In this document: positions 1 to 9,281 of the stretch, one piece after another | How positions within the stretch are numbered: position 1 is the stretch's first letter | Layout of the letters: each line of letters begins with the position of its first letter | From: an uncultured Peptostreptococcaceae bacterium | GTDB taxonomy: Bacteria; Bacillota; Clostridia; Peptostreptococcales; Peptostreptococcaceae | Assembly (NCBI GenBank): GCA_947072565.1 | Contig: CAMTIM010000052.1 | Coordinates: 45,419-109,418, forward strand | Direction of reading: 5' to 3' | Length of the DNA: 64,000 nucleotides | Made by a program: the position numbers and the translations under genes | The notes under the pieces: generated by a model | The model's input: the letters and a program-made list of their open reading frames with translations, nothing else | Databases searched by the model: none | What the model was told of the DNA's origin: nothing

Positions 1-1
1 T

Positions 2-457
2 GAGGAAGCGATACTTAAAATTTCATTAAATGAAGCTAATTGTAAATTAAGAGAAGGAAAAAAGATAGATATAGATGAAGATTTAAACGAATCTGTTAAT
101 TTAAAAACTAACGAAGAAGACTTAGAATCACCTATAATAAAAGCCATTGAATATATAGATGATAATATTGATAAAAATATAACTCTAGATAAGATATCTT
201 TTGTTTGTAACCTAAGTCAGTGCTATTTTAGTAAACTGTTTAAAAGGGAAACTGGAGTTAATTTTATTTCATATTTAAATATAAAAAAGATATCAAAGGC
301 AAAACAATTGTTAATAAATACAGAAGATCCAATAAATAACATAGCTATAAACTTAGGTTTTGAAGATTGCGGTTACTTTATAAGGTTATTTAAAAAGCAA
401 GAAGGTATGACGCCTAAAAAATATAGAGATTTATATAAAAAAGATAGTCCTATTTGA
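2..457 (+). CDS. AraC-family transcriptional regulator, C-terminal part (cut by window edge)
   Basis: An open frame enters from the left edge and ends at TGA 455-457, giving 151 residues. The last ~100 form an AraC-type double helix-turn-helix: the first helix pair lies around NITLDKISFVCNLSQCYFSK and the second around INNIAINLGFEDCGYFIRLF, ending in the usual GMTPKKYR. The N-terminal ligand-binding part lies outside the window. It sits directly upstream of, and in line with, the glycerol dehydratase operon, so it is probably its activator. PocR-like proteins have this role in propanediol and glycerol loci, but the PocR sensor domain cannot be seen here, so that name is inference. Confidence 0.88.
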   Translation, partial: EEAILKISLNEANCKLREGKKIDIDEDLNESVNLKTNEEDLESPIIKAIEYIDDNIDKNITLDKISFVCNLSQCYFSKLFKRETGVNFISYLNIKKISKAKQLLINTEDPINNIAINLGFEDCGYFIRLFKKQEGMTPKKYRDLYKKDSPI

Positions 458-476
458 AAAAAATAGGACTATTTTT
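446..476 (+). terminator. Rho-independent terminator after the AraC gene
   Basis: Perfect 10-bp stem AGTCCTATTT/AAATAGGACT with a 5-nt loop, then a T run. The stem overlaps the last codons and stop of the AraC gene. It separates the regulator from the dehydratase operon, which therefore needs its own promoter. Confidence 0.9.
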
Positions 477-506
477 ATGTTCAAAAATAAAAATATCAAA
501 AAAATC

Positions 507-584
507 CTATTTTAAAAAGCTAAAATAGACCAAAATATTCCATAAAAAGACAAAATATTAAGATGTATTTAATAAAATATTAAG
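507..584 (+). promoter_or_regulatory. Probable regulator-binding repeats upstream of the glycerol dehydratase operon
   Basis: An inverted repeat CTATTTTA/TAAAATAG (507-514, 521-528) is followed by direct repeats GACCAAAATATT (528-539) and GACAAAATATT (549-559). These start 21 bp apart, which is two helical turns and typical of AraC-family tandem sites. AAAATATTAAG recurs at 552-562 and 574-584. No convincing -35/-10 pair was seen, as expected for an activator-dependent promoter. The function is inferred. Confidence 0.45.
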
Positions 585-637
585 TTAAACTTATAACAAG
601 GAAAACGAAATCAATGATTTGAGGGGGAAATAAAAAA

Positions 638-2302
638 GTGAAATCAAAAAGATTTGAAGCTTTAGCTAAACGTCCAGTAAACCAAGATGGTCTTATTGGG
701 GAATGGGCAGATGAAGGATTAATTGCAATGAATAGCCCTAATGATCCTAAGCCTTCTATAAAATTAGAAGATGGAAGAGTTATTGAATTAGATAGTAAAA
801 AAAGAGAAGATTTTGATATGATAGATAGATTTATAGCTGACTACGCTATAAATTTAGATAAAGCAGAAGAATTTATGAATTTAGATTCATTAGAAATAGC
901 TAGAAGATTAGTAGATATAAATGTAGGAAGAGAAGAAATAGTTAAAATAAGTACATCTATAACGCCAGCTAAAATAGTTGAAGTTGTATCTCATATGAAT
1001 GTTGTTGAGATGATGATGGCAATGCAAAAGATGCGTGCAAGAAAAACACCATCAAATCAATGTCACGTAACAAACTTAAAAGATAATCCAGTTCAAATAG
1101 CTGCAGATGCTGCGGAAGCTGGAATAAGAGGATTCTCAGAACAAGAGACTACTGTTGCTATAACTAGATATGCACCATTTAATGCACTAGCTATACTTAT
1201 AGGTTCTCAAGTTGGACGTGGAGGAGTGTTAACTCAATGTTCAGTTGAAGAAGCAACTGAACTTGACCTAGGTATGAGAGGTCTTACTAGTTATGCTGAA
1301 ACAGTTTCTGTATATGGTACAGAATCAGTATTTACAGATGGAGATGATACTCCTTGGTCAAAAACATTCTTAGCATCAGCTTACGCATCAAGAGGATTAA
1401 AAATGAGATATACATCAGGTACAGGTTCAGAAGCATTAATGGGATATGCTGAAGGCAAGTCAATGCTTTACTTAGAATCTAGATGTATATATATAACTAA
1501 AGGTGCAGGAGTGCAAGGCCTTCAAAATGGTGCAGTTAGTTGTATAGGTATGACAGGAGCAGTACCATCTGGAATAAGAGCAGTGCTTGCAGAAAACTTG
1601 ATAGCTTCTATGCTAGATATAGAAGTTGCATCAGGTAATGATCAAACATTCTCACACTCTGATATAAGAAGAACTGCTAGAACATTAATGCAAATGTTGC
1701 CAGGAACAGACTTTATATTCTCAGGATATAGTGCAGTTCCAAATTATGATAACATGTTTGCGGGTTCAAACTTTGATGCAGAAGACTTTGATGATTATAA
1801 TATACTTCAAAGAGATTTAATGGTAGATGGTGGACTTAGACCAGTAAATGAAGATGAAACAATAACAATTAGAAATAAAGCAGCAAGAGCTATACAAGCG
1901 GTATTTAAAGAATTAGAATTCCCAGATGTAACTGATGAAGAAGTAGAAGCTGCAACTTATGCTCATGGAAGTAAAGATATGCCAGAAAGAAATATAGTTG
2001 AAGACTTAAAGGCAGCAGAAGAAATGCTAAAAAATAAAATAACTGGTCTTGATATAGTTAAGGCATTAAGCAAGCATGGATTTGACGATGTTGCTCAAAA
2101 TATATTAAATATGCTTAAACAAAGAGTTACAGGGGATTATTTACAAACATCAGCTATATTAGATGAAAACTTTGATGTCATAAGTGCAGTTAATGATATA
2201 AATGATTATAGAGGTCCTGGAACAGGATATAGAATAAGTGAAGAAAGATGGAACGAAATAAAGAATATACCAAATGTAATAAAACCAGAAGATATAGATT
2301 AA
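638..2302 (+). CDS. dhaB: Coenzyme B12-dependent glycerol/propanediol dehydratase, large subunit
   Basis: At 554 aa this is the normal length of PduC/DhaB large subunits and is collinear with the family (for example the [18 protein letters not shown] region of the TIM barrel). It converts glycerol to 3-hydroxypropionaldehyde, or 1,2-propanediol to propionaldehyde, by adenosylcobalamin radical chemistry. GTG 638 is the start, 10 nt after a strong GAGGGGG (621-627). First gene of an eight-gene run ending in 1,3-propanediol dehydrogenase and a glycerol channel, which favours glycerol as substrate. No microcompartment shell genes are seen nearby. Glycerol versus diol preference cannot be read from the sequence with certainty. 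Confidence 0.93.
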   Translation: MKSKRFEALAKRPVNQDGLIGEWADEGLIAMNSPNDPKPSIKLEDGRVIELDSKKREDFDMIDRFIADYAINLDKAEEFMNLDSLEIARRLVDINVGREEIVKISTSITPAKIVEVVSHMNVVEMMMAMQKMRARKTPSNQCHVTNLKDNPVQIAADAAEAGIRGFSEQETTVAITRYAPFNALAILIGSQVGRGGVLTQCSVEEATELDLGMRGLTSYAETVSVYGTESVFTDGDDTPWSKTFLASAYASRGLKMRYTSGTGSEALMGYAEGKSMLYLESRCIYITKGAGVQGLQNGAVSCIGMTGAVPSGIRAVLAENLIASMLDIEVASGNDQTFSHSDIRRTARTLMQMLPGTDFIFSGYSAVPNYDNMFAGSNFDAEDFDDYNILQRDLMVDGGLRPVNEDETITIRNKAARAIQAVFKELEFPDVTDEEVEAATYAHGSKDMPERNIVEDLKAAEEMLKNKITGLDIVKALSKHGFDDVAQNILNMLKQRVTGDYLQTSAILDENFDVISAVNDINDYRGPGTGYRISEERWNEIKNIPNVIKPEDID

Positions 2303-2315
2303 GGGGCTGAAATAT

Positions 2316-2879
2316 ATGAATAAGTTTGTAATGCCAACTCTTCAAATTGAAGAAATTGGAGAAGCTAGCGTTGGAACAAGATCAGATGAAGTTGTTATAG
2401 GAATAGGACCTTCATTTTTAAAACATCAAAATAAAACTATAGTTAAGATAAGTCATGAAGGCGTTTTAAGAGAGTTAATAGCAGGAATAGAAGAAGAAGG
2501 ATTACATGCTCGTATAATAAGAGTACTAAGAACTTCAGATGTTTCATTTATGGGAAATGATGCAGCAAAATATAGTGGTTCAGGAATCGGAATAGGTATT
2601 CAATCAAAAGGAACAACTATAATACACCAAAAAGATTTACTTCCCTTAAATAATATAGAGCTATTCCCACAAGCTCCACTACTAGATTTAGATACTTTTA
2701 GACTAATAGGTAAAAATGCAGCGAAGTATGCAAAAGGAGAATCTCCAAATCCAGTACCTACTAGAAATGACCAAATGGCTAGACCTAAGTTTATGGCAAT
2801 AGCTGCATTACTTCATATAAAAGAAACGAAGCATATTGTACAAAATAGTAAGCCAGAACAAATAGAGGTTAAATTTTAA
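2316..2879 (+). CDS. dhaC: Glycerol/propanediol dehydratase, medium subunit
   Basis: 187 aa, matching the DhaC/PduD family, including the [20 protein letters not shown] region and the conserved [22 protein letters not shown] block that helps bind cobalamin at the subunit interface. The long extra N-terminal extension of microcompartment-targeted PduD is absent: the family core starts within about 20 residues. This agrees with the lack of shell genes and suggests a free cytoplasmic enzyme. ATG 2316 lies 13 nt after the large-subunit stop. Confidence 0.92.
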   Translation: MNKFVMPTLQIEEIGEASVGTRSDEVVIGIGPSFLKHQNKTIVKISHEGVLRELIAGIEEEGLHARIIRVLRTSDVSFMGNDAAKYSGSGIGIGIQSKGTTIIHQKDLLPLNNIELFPQAPLLDLDTFRLIGKNAAKYAKGESPNPVPTRNDQMARPKFMAIAALLHIKETKHIVQNSKPEQIEVKF

Positions 2880-2899
2880 TTACGGGAAGGAGATACATC

Positions 2900-3322
2900 A
2901 TGCAAGCAACTAAAATGACTACTAAAGAGTATCCTCTAGCAACTAAGATACCAGGTAATATAAAAACACCAACAGGAAAAAAATTAGAAGATATAACATT
3001 AGAAAGCGTTATGTCAGAAGAAATAAAACCTGAAGATATAAGAATATCTAAAGAAACTCTAGAGATGCAAGCTCAAATAGCTGAGGAAATGGATAGATAT
3101 GCAATAGCAAGGAACTTTAGAAGAGCAGGAGAACTTATAAGTGTTCCAGATGAAAGAATACTTGAAATATATAATGCATTAAGACCTTTTAGATCTACTA
3201 AAGAGGAATTATTAGAAATAGCAGATGAACTTGAAAAAAAATATAATGCTAAAGTAAATGCGGAATTTATAAGAGAAGCAGCTCAAGTTTATGAAACTAG
3301 AAAAAAATTAAGAGTAGAATAA
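2900..3322 (+). CDS. dhaE: Glycerol/propanediol dehydratase, small subunit
   Basis: 140 aa, with the DhaE/PduE landmarks YPLATKIPGNIKTPTGK near the N-terminus and RPFRSTKEELLEIADELE near the C-terminus. It completes the alpha2-beta2-gamma2 holoenzyme. ATG 2900 follows GGGAAGGAG and lies 20 nt after the medium-subunit stop. Its position between the medium subunit and the reactivase is the usual family order. Confidence 0.92.
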   Translation: MQATKMTTKEYPLATKIPGNIKTPTGKKLEDITLESVMSEEIKPEDIRISKETLEMQAQIAEEMDRYAIARNFRRAGELISVPDERILEIYNALRPFRSTKEELLEIADELEKKYNAKVNAEFIREAAQVYETRKKLRVE

Positions 3323-3342
3323 ATATAAAAGGACGTAAAAAA

Positions 3343-5160
3343 ATGAAAATAATAGCTGGTGTAGATATTGGAAATGCTACAACAGAAGTAGCTCTTGCAA
3401 AAGTACATAATGATAAATGTGAATTTATTTCAAGCGGTATAGTTTCAACTAGCGGAATAAAAGGAACTAAAGAAAATATAACTGGGGTTATCTCATCATT
3501 AAATATGGCACTTAAAAATGCAAAATTACAAATGAAAGATTTAGATTTAGTGAGAATTAATGAAGCAGCTCCAGTTATAGGCGATGTTGCAATGGAAACT
3601 ATAACAGAAACTATAATAACAGAATCAACTATGATAGGTCACAACCCATCTACACCTGGTGGAGAAGGTCTTGGGACTGGAAAAACTATAAACATAAAAG
3701 ATTTAGAACTATTAGAAGGTGAATCTTTAAAAGAAAGTTATATTCCATTAGTTTTAAGTGAAATGAATTTCTTGGAAGCTGCACATAGAATAAATTATGC
3801 AGTTGAAAATGGTATAGATATAACAGGTGCAATAATTCAAAGAGATGATGCTGTATTAATAAATAACAGACTAAATAAAAGTATACCTATAGTAGATGAA
3901 GTTACTTTATTAGAAAAAGTACCTCTAGATATGTTATGTACAGTAGAGGTAGCTCCACCTGGTAAAGTTATAGATAAACTTTCAAATCCATATGGGATAG
4001 CAACAGTTTTTAATTTATCTTCAGAAGAAACCAAAATGATAGTTCCTATATCAAGAGCGCTTATAGGTAACAGATCAGCGGTAGTTATTAAAACTCCAAA
4101 AGGCGATGTAAAAGAAAAAAAGATACCTGCTGGAAAAATGATTATTGAGGGTGAAAGAAGAAAAGAAGTTGTTGATGTGGACCAAGGTGCTAAAAAAATA
4201 ATGGATGCAGTAAATTTAAGCTTGCCAATTACAGATATAAAAGGAGAGTCAGGAACTAACGTAGGCGGAATGATTGAAAGAGTAAGACAAGTTATGAGTG
4301 GACTTACTGATCAAAATATATCTGATATAAAGATTCAAGACTTAGTGGCAGTAGATACATTTACACCACAAAATGTAAAAGGTGGGCTTGCTAATGAATT
4401 TTCTATGGAAAATGCTGTAGGTATAGCGGTTATGGTTAAAGCTGATAAGCTTCAGATGCAAATGATAGCAGAGGAATTAGAAAATAAACTAGGAATAAAA
4501 GTGGAAGTTGGAGGAGTAGAAGCAGATGTTGCAATAAAGGGTGCTCTAACAACTCCAGGAACTAGTGCACCACTTGCAATACTTGATATGGGAGCAGGGT
4601 CAACTGATGCATCTATAATCAATAAACAAGGTGAAATAAAATCTATACACTTAGCTGGTGCTGGAAATATGGTAACTATGCTTATAAAATCAGAGCTTGG
4701 CCTTGATGACTTTTCTACAGCTGAAGATATAAAGAAATATTCTCTAGCAAAGGTAGAATCATTATTTAATATAAGACATGAGGATGGAAGTGTAGAATTT
4801 TTTGAAAAACCATTAGATTCATCTGTGTTTGCAAAGGTTGTAATTATAAAAGACAACGAACTAATACCAATAGATGGTCAAAATTCAGTTGAAAAAATAA
4901 AAAATATAAGAAGACAAGCAAAAGAAAAAGTATTTGTTACAAACTGTCTAAGAGCTCTTAGTGTGGTTTCTCCTACTGGAAACATTAGAGATATAGAATT
5001 TGTAGTTTTAGTTGGAGGTTCATCGCTAGATTTTGAAGTACCTCAGCTTATAACAGATTCGCTATCTCATTACGGTGTTGTTGCAGGTAGGGGAAATATA
5101 AGAGGTACAGAAGGACCAAGAAACGCAGTAGCAACAGGTCTTATATTATCTTCTAACTAA
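3343..5160 (+). CDS. ddrA: Glycerol/diol dehydratase reactivating factor, large subunit
   Basis: 605 aa, the length of DdrA/PduG/DhaF. The N-terminus (AGVDIGNATTEVALAK) and the later ILDMGAGSTDASI are actin/Hsp70-type ATP-binding segments. The protein releases damaged cobalamin from inactivated dehydratase at the cost of ATP, so that fresh adenosylcobalamin can bind. The insertion with NPSTPGGEGLGTGKT is also family-typical. It follows the dehydratase genes by 20 nt and precedes its small subunit by 10 nt, so all five proteins are made together. Confidence 0.92.
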   Translation: MKIIAGVDIGNATTEVALAKVHNDKCEFISSGIVSTSGIKGTKENITGVISSLNMALKNAKLQMKDLDLVRINEAAPVIGDVAMETITETIITESTMIGHNPSTPGGEGLGTGKTINIKDLELLEGESLKESYIPLVLSEMNFLEAAHRINYAVENGIDITGAIIQRDDAVLINNRLNKSIPIVDEVTLLEKVPLDMLCTVEVAPPGKVIDKLSNPYGIATVFNLSSEETKMIVPISRALIGNRSAVVIKTPKGDVKEKKIPAGKMIIEGERRKEVVDVDQGAKKIMDAVNLSLPITDIKGESGTNVGGMIERVRQVMSGLTDQNISDIKIQDLVAVDTFTPQNVKGGLANEFSMENAVGIAVMVKADKLQMQMIAEELENKLGIKVEVGGVEADVAIKGALTTPGTSAPLAILDMGAGSTDASIINKQGEIKSIHLAGAGNMVTMLIKSELGLDDFSTAEDIKKYSLAKVESLFNIRHEDGSVEFFEKPLDSSVFAKVVIIKDNELIPIDGQNSVEKIKNIRRQAKEKVFVTNCLRALSVVSPTGNIRDIEFVVLVGGSSLDFEVPQLITDSLSHYGVVAGRGNIRGTEGPRNAVATGLILSSN

Positions 5161-5170
5161 GGAGTTTATT

Positions 5171-5527
5171 ATGAGTATAAAAAGTTATGATTTAGATACG
5201 CCAAGTGTATATGTATTTCATTGTAATGATATAGATATTGAAAAGTTTAAGGAAGTTTTATGGGGGATAGAAGAAGAAGGAATTCCATACAAAGTAGAGT
5301 CTACAACTATGGAGATTTCTAATGAATTAAGTCATAAAGCCGCTTTAAAATCTAAATTAGGCGTAGGAATAGGTGTAAGTAAAGATAAAATATCTTTAAC
5401 TACTAATAAATTGGATAAAAATAAGCCCTTGATTAGCATCGAACTTAATCAAGATTATACTAGATTAAGAAATTTAGGTTCTAATGGAGCTAGATTAGTA
5501 AAAGGGATAGAACTTAAATATATTTAA
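5171..5527 (+). CDS. ddrB: Glycerol/diol dehydratase reactivating factor, small subunit
   Basis: 118 aa of the DdrB/PduH/DhaG type. The fold resembles the dehydratase medium subunit, visible here as the shared WGIEEEGIPYKVES and KLGVGIGVSKDKI blocks, which let it displace a dehydratase subunit during reactivation. ATG 5171 has AAGGAG just upstream, 10 nt after the large-subunit stop. Confidence 0.9.
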   Translation: MSIKSYDLDTPSVYVFHCNDIDIEKFKEVLWGIEEEGIPYKVESTTMEISNELSHKAALKSKLGVGIGVSKDKISLTTNKLDKNKPLISIELNQDYTRLRNLGSNGARLVKGIELKYI

Positions 5528-5539
5528 GGAGATATAACT

Positions 5540-5965
5540 ATGAAAAAATTAAACGAATATAAAGAATTAACTTTAGAAATTGTTAAAGTAATGGCTAAGA
5601 GTGCAGAAGAAAAGGCATTAGAAATAAATGTTCCTGTAGTATTTTCAGCAGTAGATAAAGGTGCAAACCTTATGCTAATGCATAGAATGGAAGATGCTTT
5701 CGTAACAAGTATAGATATATCAATAAATAAGGCATTTACATCAGCTTGCTTAAAGCAAGGAACTCATGAAATAGTAGATGCAGTTCAACCAGGAGCATCT
5801 TTATATGGGCTTCAGCTTACAAATAATGCAAGAATAATTCCTTTTGGTGGAGGTCTGCCAATAATAGTTGAAGGTCAAGTTGTCGGAGCAGTAGGTGTAA
5901 GTGGAGGAACAGTAGAAGAAGATATGTTAATAGCACAAGCTGCTGTTGATGCTTTTAATAAATAA
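5540..5965 (+). CDS. GlcG/HbpS family protein (PduO C-terminal-like)
   Basis: 141 aa, all one GlcG/HbpS (DUF336) domain: MHRMEDAFVTSIDISINKAFTSA, then LQLTNNARIIPFGGGLPI and GAVGVSGGTVEEDMLIAQAA. The same domain forms the C-terminus of PduO cobalamin adenosyltransferases and stands alone in several glycerol dehydratase loci; relatives bind haem. The adenosyltransferase half of PduO is not here. Twelve nt after the reactivase and AAGGAG before ATG 5540 place it in the operon. The exact role is unknown; help in cobalamin handling is the reasonable guess. Confidence 0.8.
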   Translation: MKKLNEYKELTLEIVKVMAKSAEEKALEINVPVVFSAVDKGANLMLMHRMEDAFVTSIDISINKAFTSACLKQGTHEIVDAVQPGASLYGLQLTNNARIIPFGGGLPIIVEGQVVGAVGVSGGTVEEDMLIAQAAVDAFNK

Positions 5966-6020
5966 AAATAATAAATAAATTATATAAAAATAATGATATA
6001 AAAATTTGGAGGAAATAAAA

Positions 6021-7181
6021 ATGAGCAGAATGTATGATTACTTAGTACCAAGTGTAAACTTTATGGGACCTGGATGTTTAAAGGTTGTAGGTGAAAGAGC
6101 AAAAATGTTAGGTGGAAAAAAAGTTTTAATAGTTACAGATAAATTCTTAAGAAATCAAGAAAACGGAGCAGTAGAACAAACTGTAAAATACTTAGAAGAA
6201 GCTGGACTTGAAATTGCTATATATGATGGAACTGAACCAAATCCAAAGGATACTAATGTAGCTGAAGGTTTAAAAGTATTCAAAGAAGAAAATTGTGATA
6301 TGATAGTTACAGTAGGTGGAGGTTCTCCTCATGACTGTGGTAAAGGTATAGGAATCGCTGCAACTCATGAAGGTGATTTATATAATTATGCAGGAATAGA
6401 AACTTTAACTAATGCACTACCACCAATATTAGCTGTAAACACTACTGCAGGAACTGCAAGTGAAGTTACAAGACACTGTGTTATAACTAATACAAAAACA
6501 AAGGTTAAATATGTTATAGTAAGTTGGAGAAACTTACCATTAGTATCTTTCAATGATCCAGAATTAATGGTTGGAAAGCCAGCAGGACTTACTGCAGCTA
6601 CAGGAATGGATGCATTAACTCATGCAGTAGAAGCATATGTTTCTAAAGATGCTAACCCAGTAACTGATGCATCTGCTATACAATCTATAAAATTAATAGC
6701 AAACAATTTAAGACAAGCTGTTGCTATGGGAGATAACATAGAAGCTAGAACAAATATGTCTTATGCTTCATTACTAGCAGGTATGGCATTTAATAATGGT
6801 AACTTAGGTTATGTTCATGCGATGGCTCATCAATTAGGTGGATTATATGATATGCCACATGGTGTTGCTAATGCAATGTTATTACCTCATGTTTGTAAAT
6901 ATAATGTAATATCTAATCCACAAAAATTCGCTGATATAGCAGAATTTATGGGAGAAAAAATAGATGGATTATCAGTTCATGAAGCTGCACAAAAAGCTAT
7001 AGACGCAATGTTTAGATTATCTAAAGATATAGGTATACCAACTTCATTAAAAGAAAAAGGTATAAAGGAAGAAGATTTTGAATACATGGCTGAAATGGCT
7101 CTTAAAGATGGAAATGCTTTTAGTAACCCAAGAAAAGGAAATGAAAAAGATATAGTAAATATATTTAAATCAGCGTATTAA
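6021..7181 (+). CDS. dhaT: 1,3-propanediol dehydrogenase (iron-containing alcohol dehydrogenase)
   Basis: 386 aa from ATG 6021, preceded by GGAGG at 6008-6012; an in-frame TTG at 6006 overlaps that site and is unlikely. Type III Fe-dependent ADH: NAD-binding GGGSPHDCGKGI, then TTAGTASE, and metal-ligand segments DALTHAVEAY, HAMAHQLGG and PHGVANAMLLPH. It reduces 3-hydroxypropionaldehyde made by the upstream dehydratase to 1,3-propanediol, regenerating NAD+. Its length and place in the operon fit DhaT better than a general butanol dehydrogenase. Confidence 0.92.
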   Translation: MSRMYDYLVPSVNFMGPGCLKVVGERAKMLGGKKVLIVTDKFLRNQENGAVEQTVKYLEEAGLEIAIYDGTEPNPKDTNVAEGLKVFKEENCDMIVTVGGGSPHDCGKGIGIAATHEGDLYNYAGIETLTNALPPILAVNTTAGTASEVTRHCVITNTKTKVKYVIVSWRNLPLVSFNDPELMVGKPAGLTAATGMDALTHAVEAYVSKDANPVTDASAIQSIKLIANNLRQAVAMGDNIEARTNMSYASLLAGMAFNNGNLGYVHAMAHQLGGLYDMPHGVANAMLLPHVCKYNVISNPQKFADIAEFMGEKIDGLSVHEAAQKAIDAMFRLSKDIGIPTSLKEKGIKEEDFEYMAEMALKDGNAFSNPRKGNEKDIVNIFKSAY

Positions 7182-7192
7182 TATAATTATCC

Positions 7193-7212
7193 CCCCTCAG
7201 AGATGAGAGGGG
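7193..7212 (+). promoter_or_regulatory. GC-rich hairpin between dhaT and glpF
   Basis: CCCCTC (7193-7198) pairs with GAGGGG (7207-7212) around an 8-nt loop, followed by AATTTTA. The weak T run makes it a partial terminator or an mRNA-processing hairpin that could lower facilitator expression or stabilise the upstream message. Confidence 0.55.
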
Positions 7213-7232
7213 AATTTTATGGGGGGAATAAA

Positions 7233-7940
7233 ATGAATACAAGTTTTTTTGCAGAATTAATAGGAACTATGATGTTAGTATTACTAGGAGATGCAGTTGT
7301 TGCAAATGTAATACTTAAAAATACAAAAGGGCATAATGGTGGAATAATATCAATAACTGCTGGATGGGCATTTGCTGTTGCAATACCTGTGTTTATATTT
7401 GGAAATATAAGTGGAGCTCATTTTAATCCTGCAGTTACAATAGCATTAGCGTCAATAGGAAACTTCCCATGGGTAGATGTTCCAATGTATTTAATAGCAC
7501 AATTTTTAGGTGCATTTATAGGAGCGGCTTTAGTGTTAGTTTCTTATTTTGATCATTTTAAACTAACAGATGATAAAGCTACTAAGTTAGGCGTGTTTTG
7601 TACAAGTCCAGAAGTTAGAAATTTAAAGTTGAATTTTGTAACAGAATTTATAGGTACATTTGTATTAATGTTTGCTATATTAGGAATAGGATCTTCTAAA
7701 TTAGCAGACGGTATAAGCCCTATGGCAGTAGGTATAGTAGTATGGGGGATAGGATTAAGTTTAGGAGGACCAACAGGATATGCTATAAATCCAGCAAGAG
7801 ACTTAGGTCCAAGACTTGCACATTTTCTATTACCAGTTCCAGATAAAGGAGACTCTGACTGGAGATATGCTTTAATACCAGTTGTAGGGCCAATATGTGG
7901 AGCAGTATTTTCAGCATTTGTATATAATATGATATTTTAA
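7233..7940 (+). CDS. glpF: Glycerol uptake facilitator (MIP/aquaglyceroporin)
   Basis: 235 aa from ATG 7233, placed after GGGGGG; upstream in-frame starts lie inside the hairpin. Six membrane segments with two half-helix NPA motifs, SGAHFNPAVTIA and GYAINPARDLGPR. The Asp after the second NPAR is the aquaglyceroporin signature, so glycerol rather than only water is the likely cargo. Last gene of the operon; it brings in the substrate for the dehydratase. Confidence 0.92.
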   Translation: MNTSFFAELIGTMMLVLLGDAVVANVILKNTKGHNGGIISITAGWAFAVAIPVFIFGNISGAHFNPAVTIALASIGNFPWVDVPMYLIAQFLGAFIGAALVLVSYFDHFKLTDDKATKLGVFCTSPEVRNLKLNFVTEFIGTFVLMFAILGIGSSKLADGISPMAVGIVVWGIGLSLGGPTGYAINPARDLGPRLAHFLLPVPDKGDSDWRYALIPVVGPICGAVFSAFVYNMIF

Positions 7941-7950
7941 ATATACAAGG

Positions 7951-7997
7951 TGCTTCAAAATGATTTTTTTAGAAATTATTTTGGAGCATTTTTTTTT
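7951..7997 (+). terminator. Terminator of the glycerol operon
   Basis: TGCTTCAAAAT (7951-7961) pairs with ATTTTGGAGCA (7978-7988), followed by nine T. Confidence 0.9.
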
Positions 7998-8110
7998 GTT
8001 TACTGTAGATCATAAATTTTAGACAATGAGCTTTGCACATTAAAAATGTTTAAATAAAAACATACACGGGTATAATTGTATTAAATAAAAACTTAAGGGA
8101 GATCTTAAAC

Positions 8111-8302
8111 ATGATAAAAGTATGTCCATATTGTTCAAACATAGATGTAAATAAATTGAAAAAAATAGCTGGAGAAGAAAACGTAAAGACTGGATGCATA
8201 GGTGCATGTAGAGCGTATTCAAAAGAAGCAGTAGGAAAAATAGATGGAGAACTTGTAATAAAGCAAAATGAAGAAGATTTCTTCAAAATATGTAAAAAAT
8301 AA
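8111..8302 (+). CDS. Small cysteine-motif protein, DUF1450-like
   Basis: 63 aa with CPYC at residues 5-8 and GCIGACRAY at about 36-44, then GKIDGELVIKQNEEDF. The pattern (N-terminal Cys pair, GCxGxC, then a G-E-L-V strand and short helix) resembles the DUF1450/YuzB group of small thioredoxin-like or [2Fe-2S]-like proteins, but I cannot confirm membership. Start ATG 8111 follows GGGAG. It stands alone between two terminators, so it is its own transcript. Function unknown; the four cysteines suggest metal binding or redox. Confidence 0.7.
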   Translation: MIKVCPYCSNIDVNKLKKIAGEENVKTGCIGACRAYSKEAVGKIDGELVIKQNEEDFFKICKK

Positions 8303-8309
8303 AAATAAG

Positions 8310-8352
8310 GAGTATCTTTTAAAGATTTTATTTTAAAAGATACTCTTTTTTT
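8310..8352 (+). terminator. Terminator after the small cysteine protein gene
   Basis: Stem GAGTATCTTTTAAA with TTTTAAAAGATACTC (8331-8345), then seven T. Near-symmetric, so it could also work for the LysR gene reading the other way. Confidence 0.9.
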
Positions 8353-8360
8353 GTATCTTT

Positions 8361-8400
8361 AAAGATTAGAATAATAATTTAAAGATTAGAATAATAATTC
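8361..8400. repeat. 20-bp perfect tandem duplication at the LysR 3' end
   Basis: AAAGATTAGAATAATAATT followed by T or C occurs twice head to tail (8361-8380, 8381-8400; 19 of 20 identical). The LysR stop codon is at 8379-8381, at the junction, so the inner copy encodes the last residues and the outer copy is untranslated. Confidence 0.85.
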
Positions 8401-9248
8401 ACTACAAAGTCTTTAAAAATTTTAGCACGAGAACTCATGTAATTATCAGGATGCCAAGAAATATTTAAATAGCGTTTACAAGGTGGATCTATTACATGAA
8501 GTAGTTTTATAGATTCATCACTTGCAATATTCCAAGTGATTTGAGGTATAAAACTAATCCCGAAACCTTCTCTTATAAGGTTTCTAATTATCTCTGGAAC
8601 ATCACTTTCAAATACTGTATTTGGTGTAAAACCTGCAGATAAACATAACTTATCTGAAATTTTTCTAAAGGGCTTAGTAGCTTCAAAACTAATAAAATTT
8701 TCATTAGAGGCTTCTTTTAAATAGATACTGTCTTTTTTAGACAAAGGATTATTAGTAGACACGCCTATAAACATTTCTTCTTCTATAAGCGTTATAGAGT
8801 AAGGGTTTTTTAATTCTTCTAAAGTAGAAGAAATGCAAAAATCGAAAGTATGATAATTTAATGCATGGACATTGTGTTGCAAAAGTTTAAACGTTGTATC
8901 AGGATATAAAAATCTAAAATCTACAACTAATTTAGATATAGTACTTGAGCCAGCAAATACTAAAAGTTTTATTTCAAGATCTAGTTTGTTATTCATATCA
9001 AGAAGTTTGTTTTTTCCAGATTCTAAGATACTTAAAGCTTCATCTACCGTTTTTAAAAATGATTTACCATTTTTATTTAATTTTATGGTTCTTCCATTCC
9101 TATCAAATAAATCAACGCCTAATTCCTTTTCTAAAGTATGTATAGACCGGCTTAAAGCAGGTTGTACAATGTTTAATTCTTTTGAACTTTTAGTGATGTG
9201 TTCAGTTCTAGCTACATTTTGAAAATACTTCAAATGTATTAACTCCAT
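8379..9248 (-). CDS. LysR-family transcriptional regulator
   Basis: 289 aa. The N-terminal winged helix-turn-helix is typical (LKYFQNVARTEHITKSSKEL, then PALSRSIHTLEKELGVDLFD), followed by a two-lobed effector domain. Transcribed away from the putative transporter at 9479; the ~230-nt divergent region carries AACAAATTTGTT, a good LysR operator. By position it probably controls the transporter and perhaps the propionate operon downstream. The effector cannot be read from the sequence; a dicarboxylate such as succinate would make sense. Confidence 0.9.
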   Translation of the reverse strand: MELIHLKYFQNVARTEHITKSSKELNIVQPALSRSIHTLEKELGVDLFDRNGRTIKLNKNGKSFLKTVDEALSILESGKNKLLDMNNKLDLEIKLLVFAGSSTISKLVVDFRFLYPDTTFKLLQHNVHALNYHTFDFCISSTLEELKNPYSITLIEEEMFIGVSTNNPLSKKDSIYLKEASNENFISFEATKPFRKISDKLCLSAGFTPNTVFESDVPEIIRNLIREGFGISFIPQITWNIASDESIKLLHVIDPPCKRYLNISWHPDNYMSSRAKIFKDFVVNYYSNL

Positions 9249-9281
9249 ATTTATAACTCACCATCCTAAATAATTAAATAT

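Noticed and set aside
4452..4856. 134-aa minus-strand ORF inside the reactivase gene
   Set aside because: Shadow of the reactivase reading frame, with no ribosome site and no sensible composition.
638..7940. Glycerol operon as a bacterial microcompartment locus
   Set aside because: No shell-protein genes are present and the medium subunit lacks the long targeting extension.
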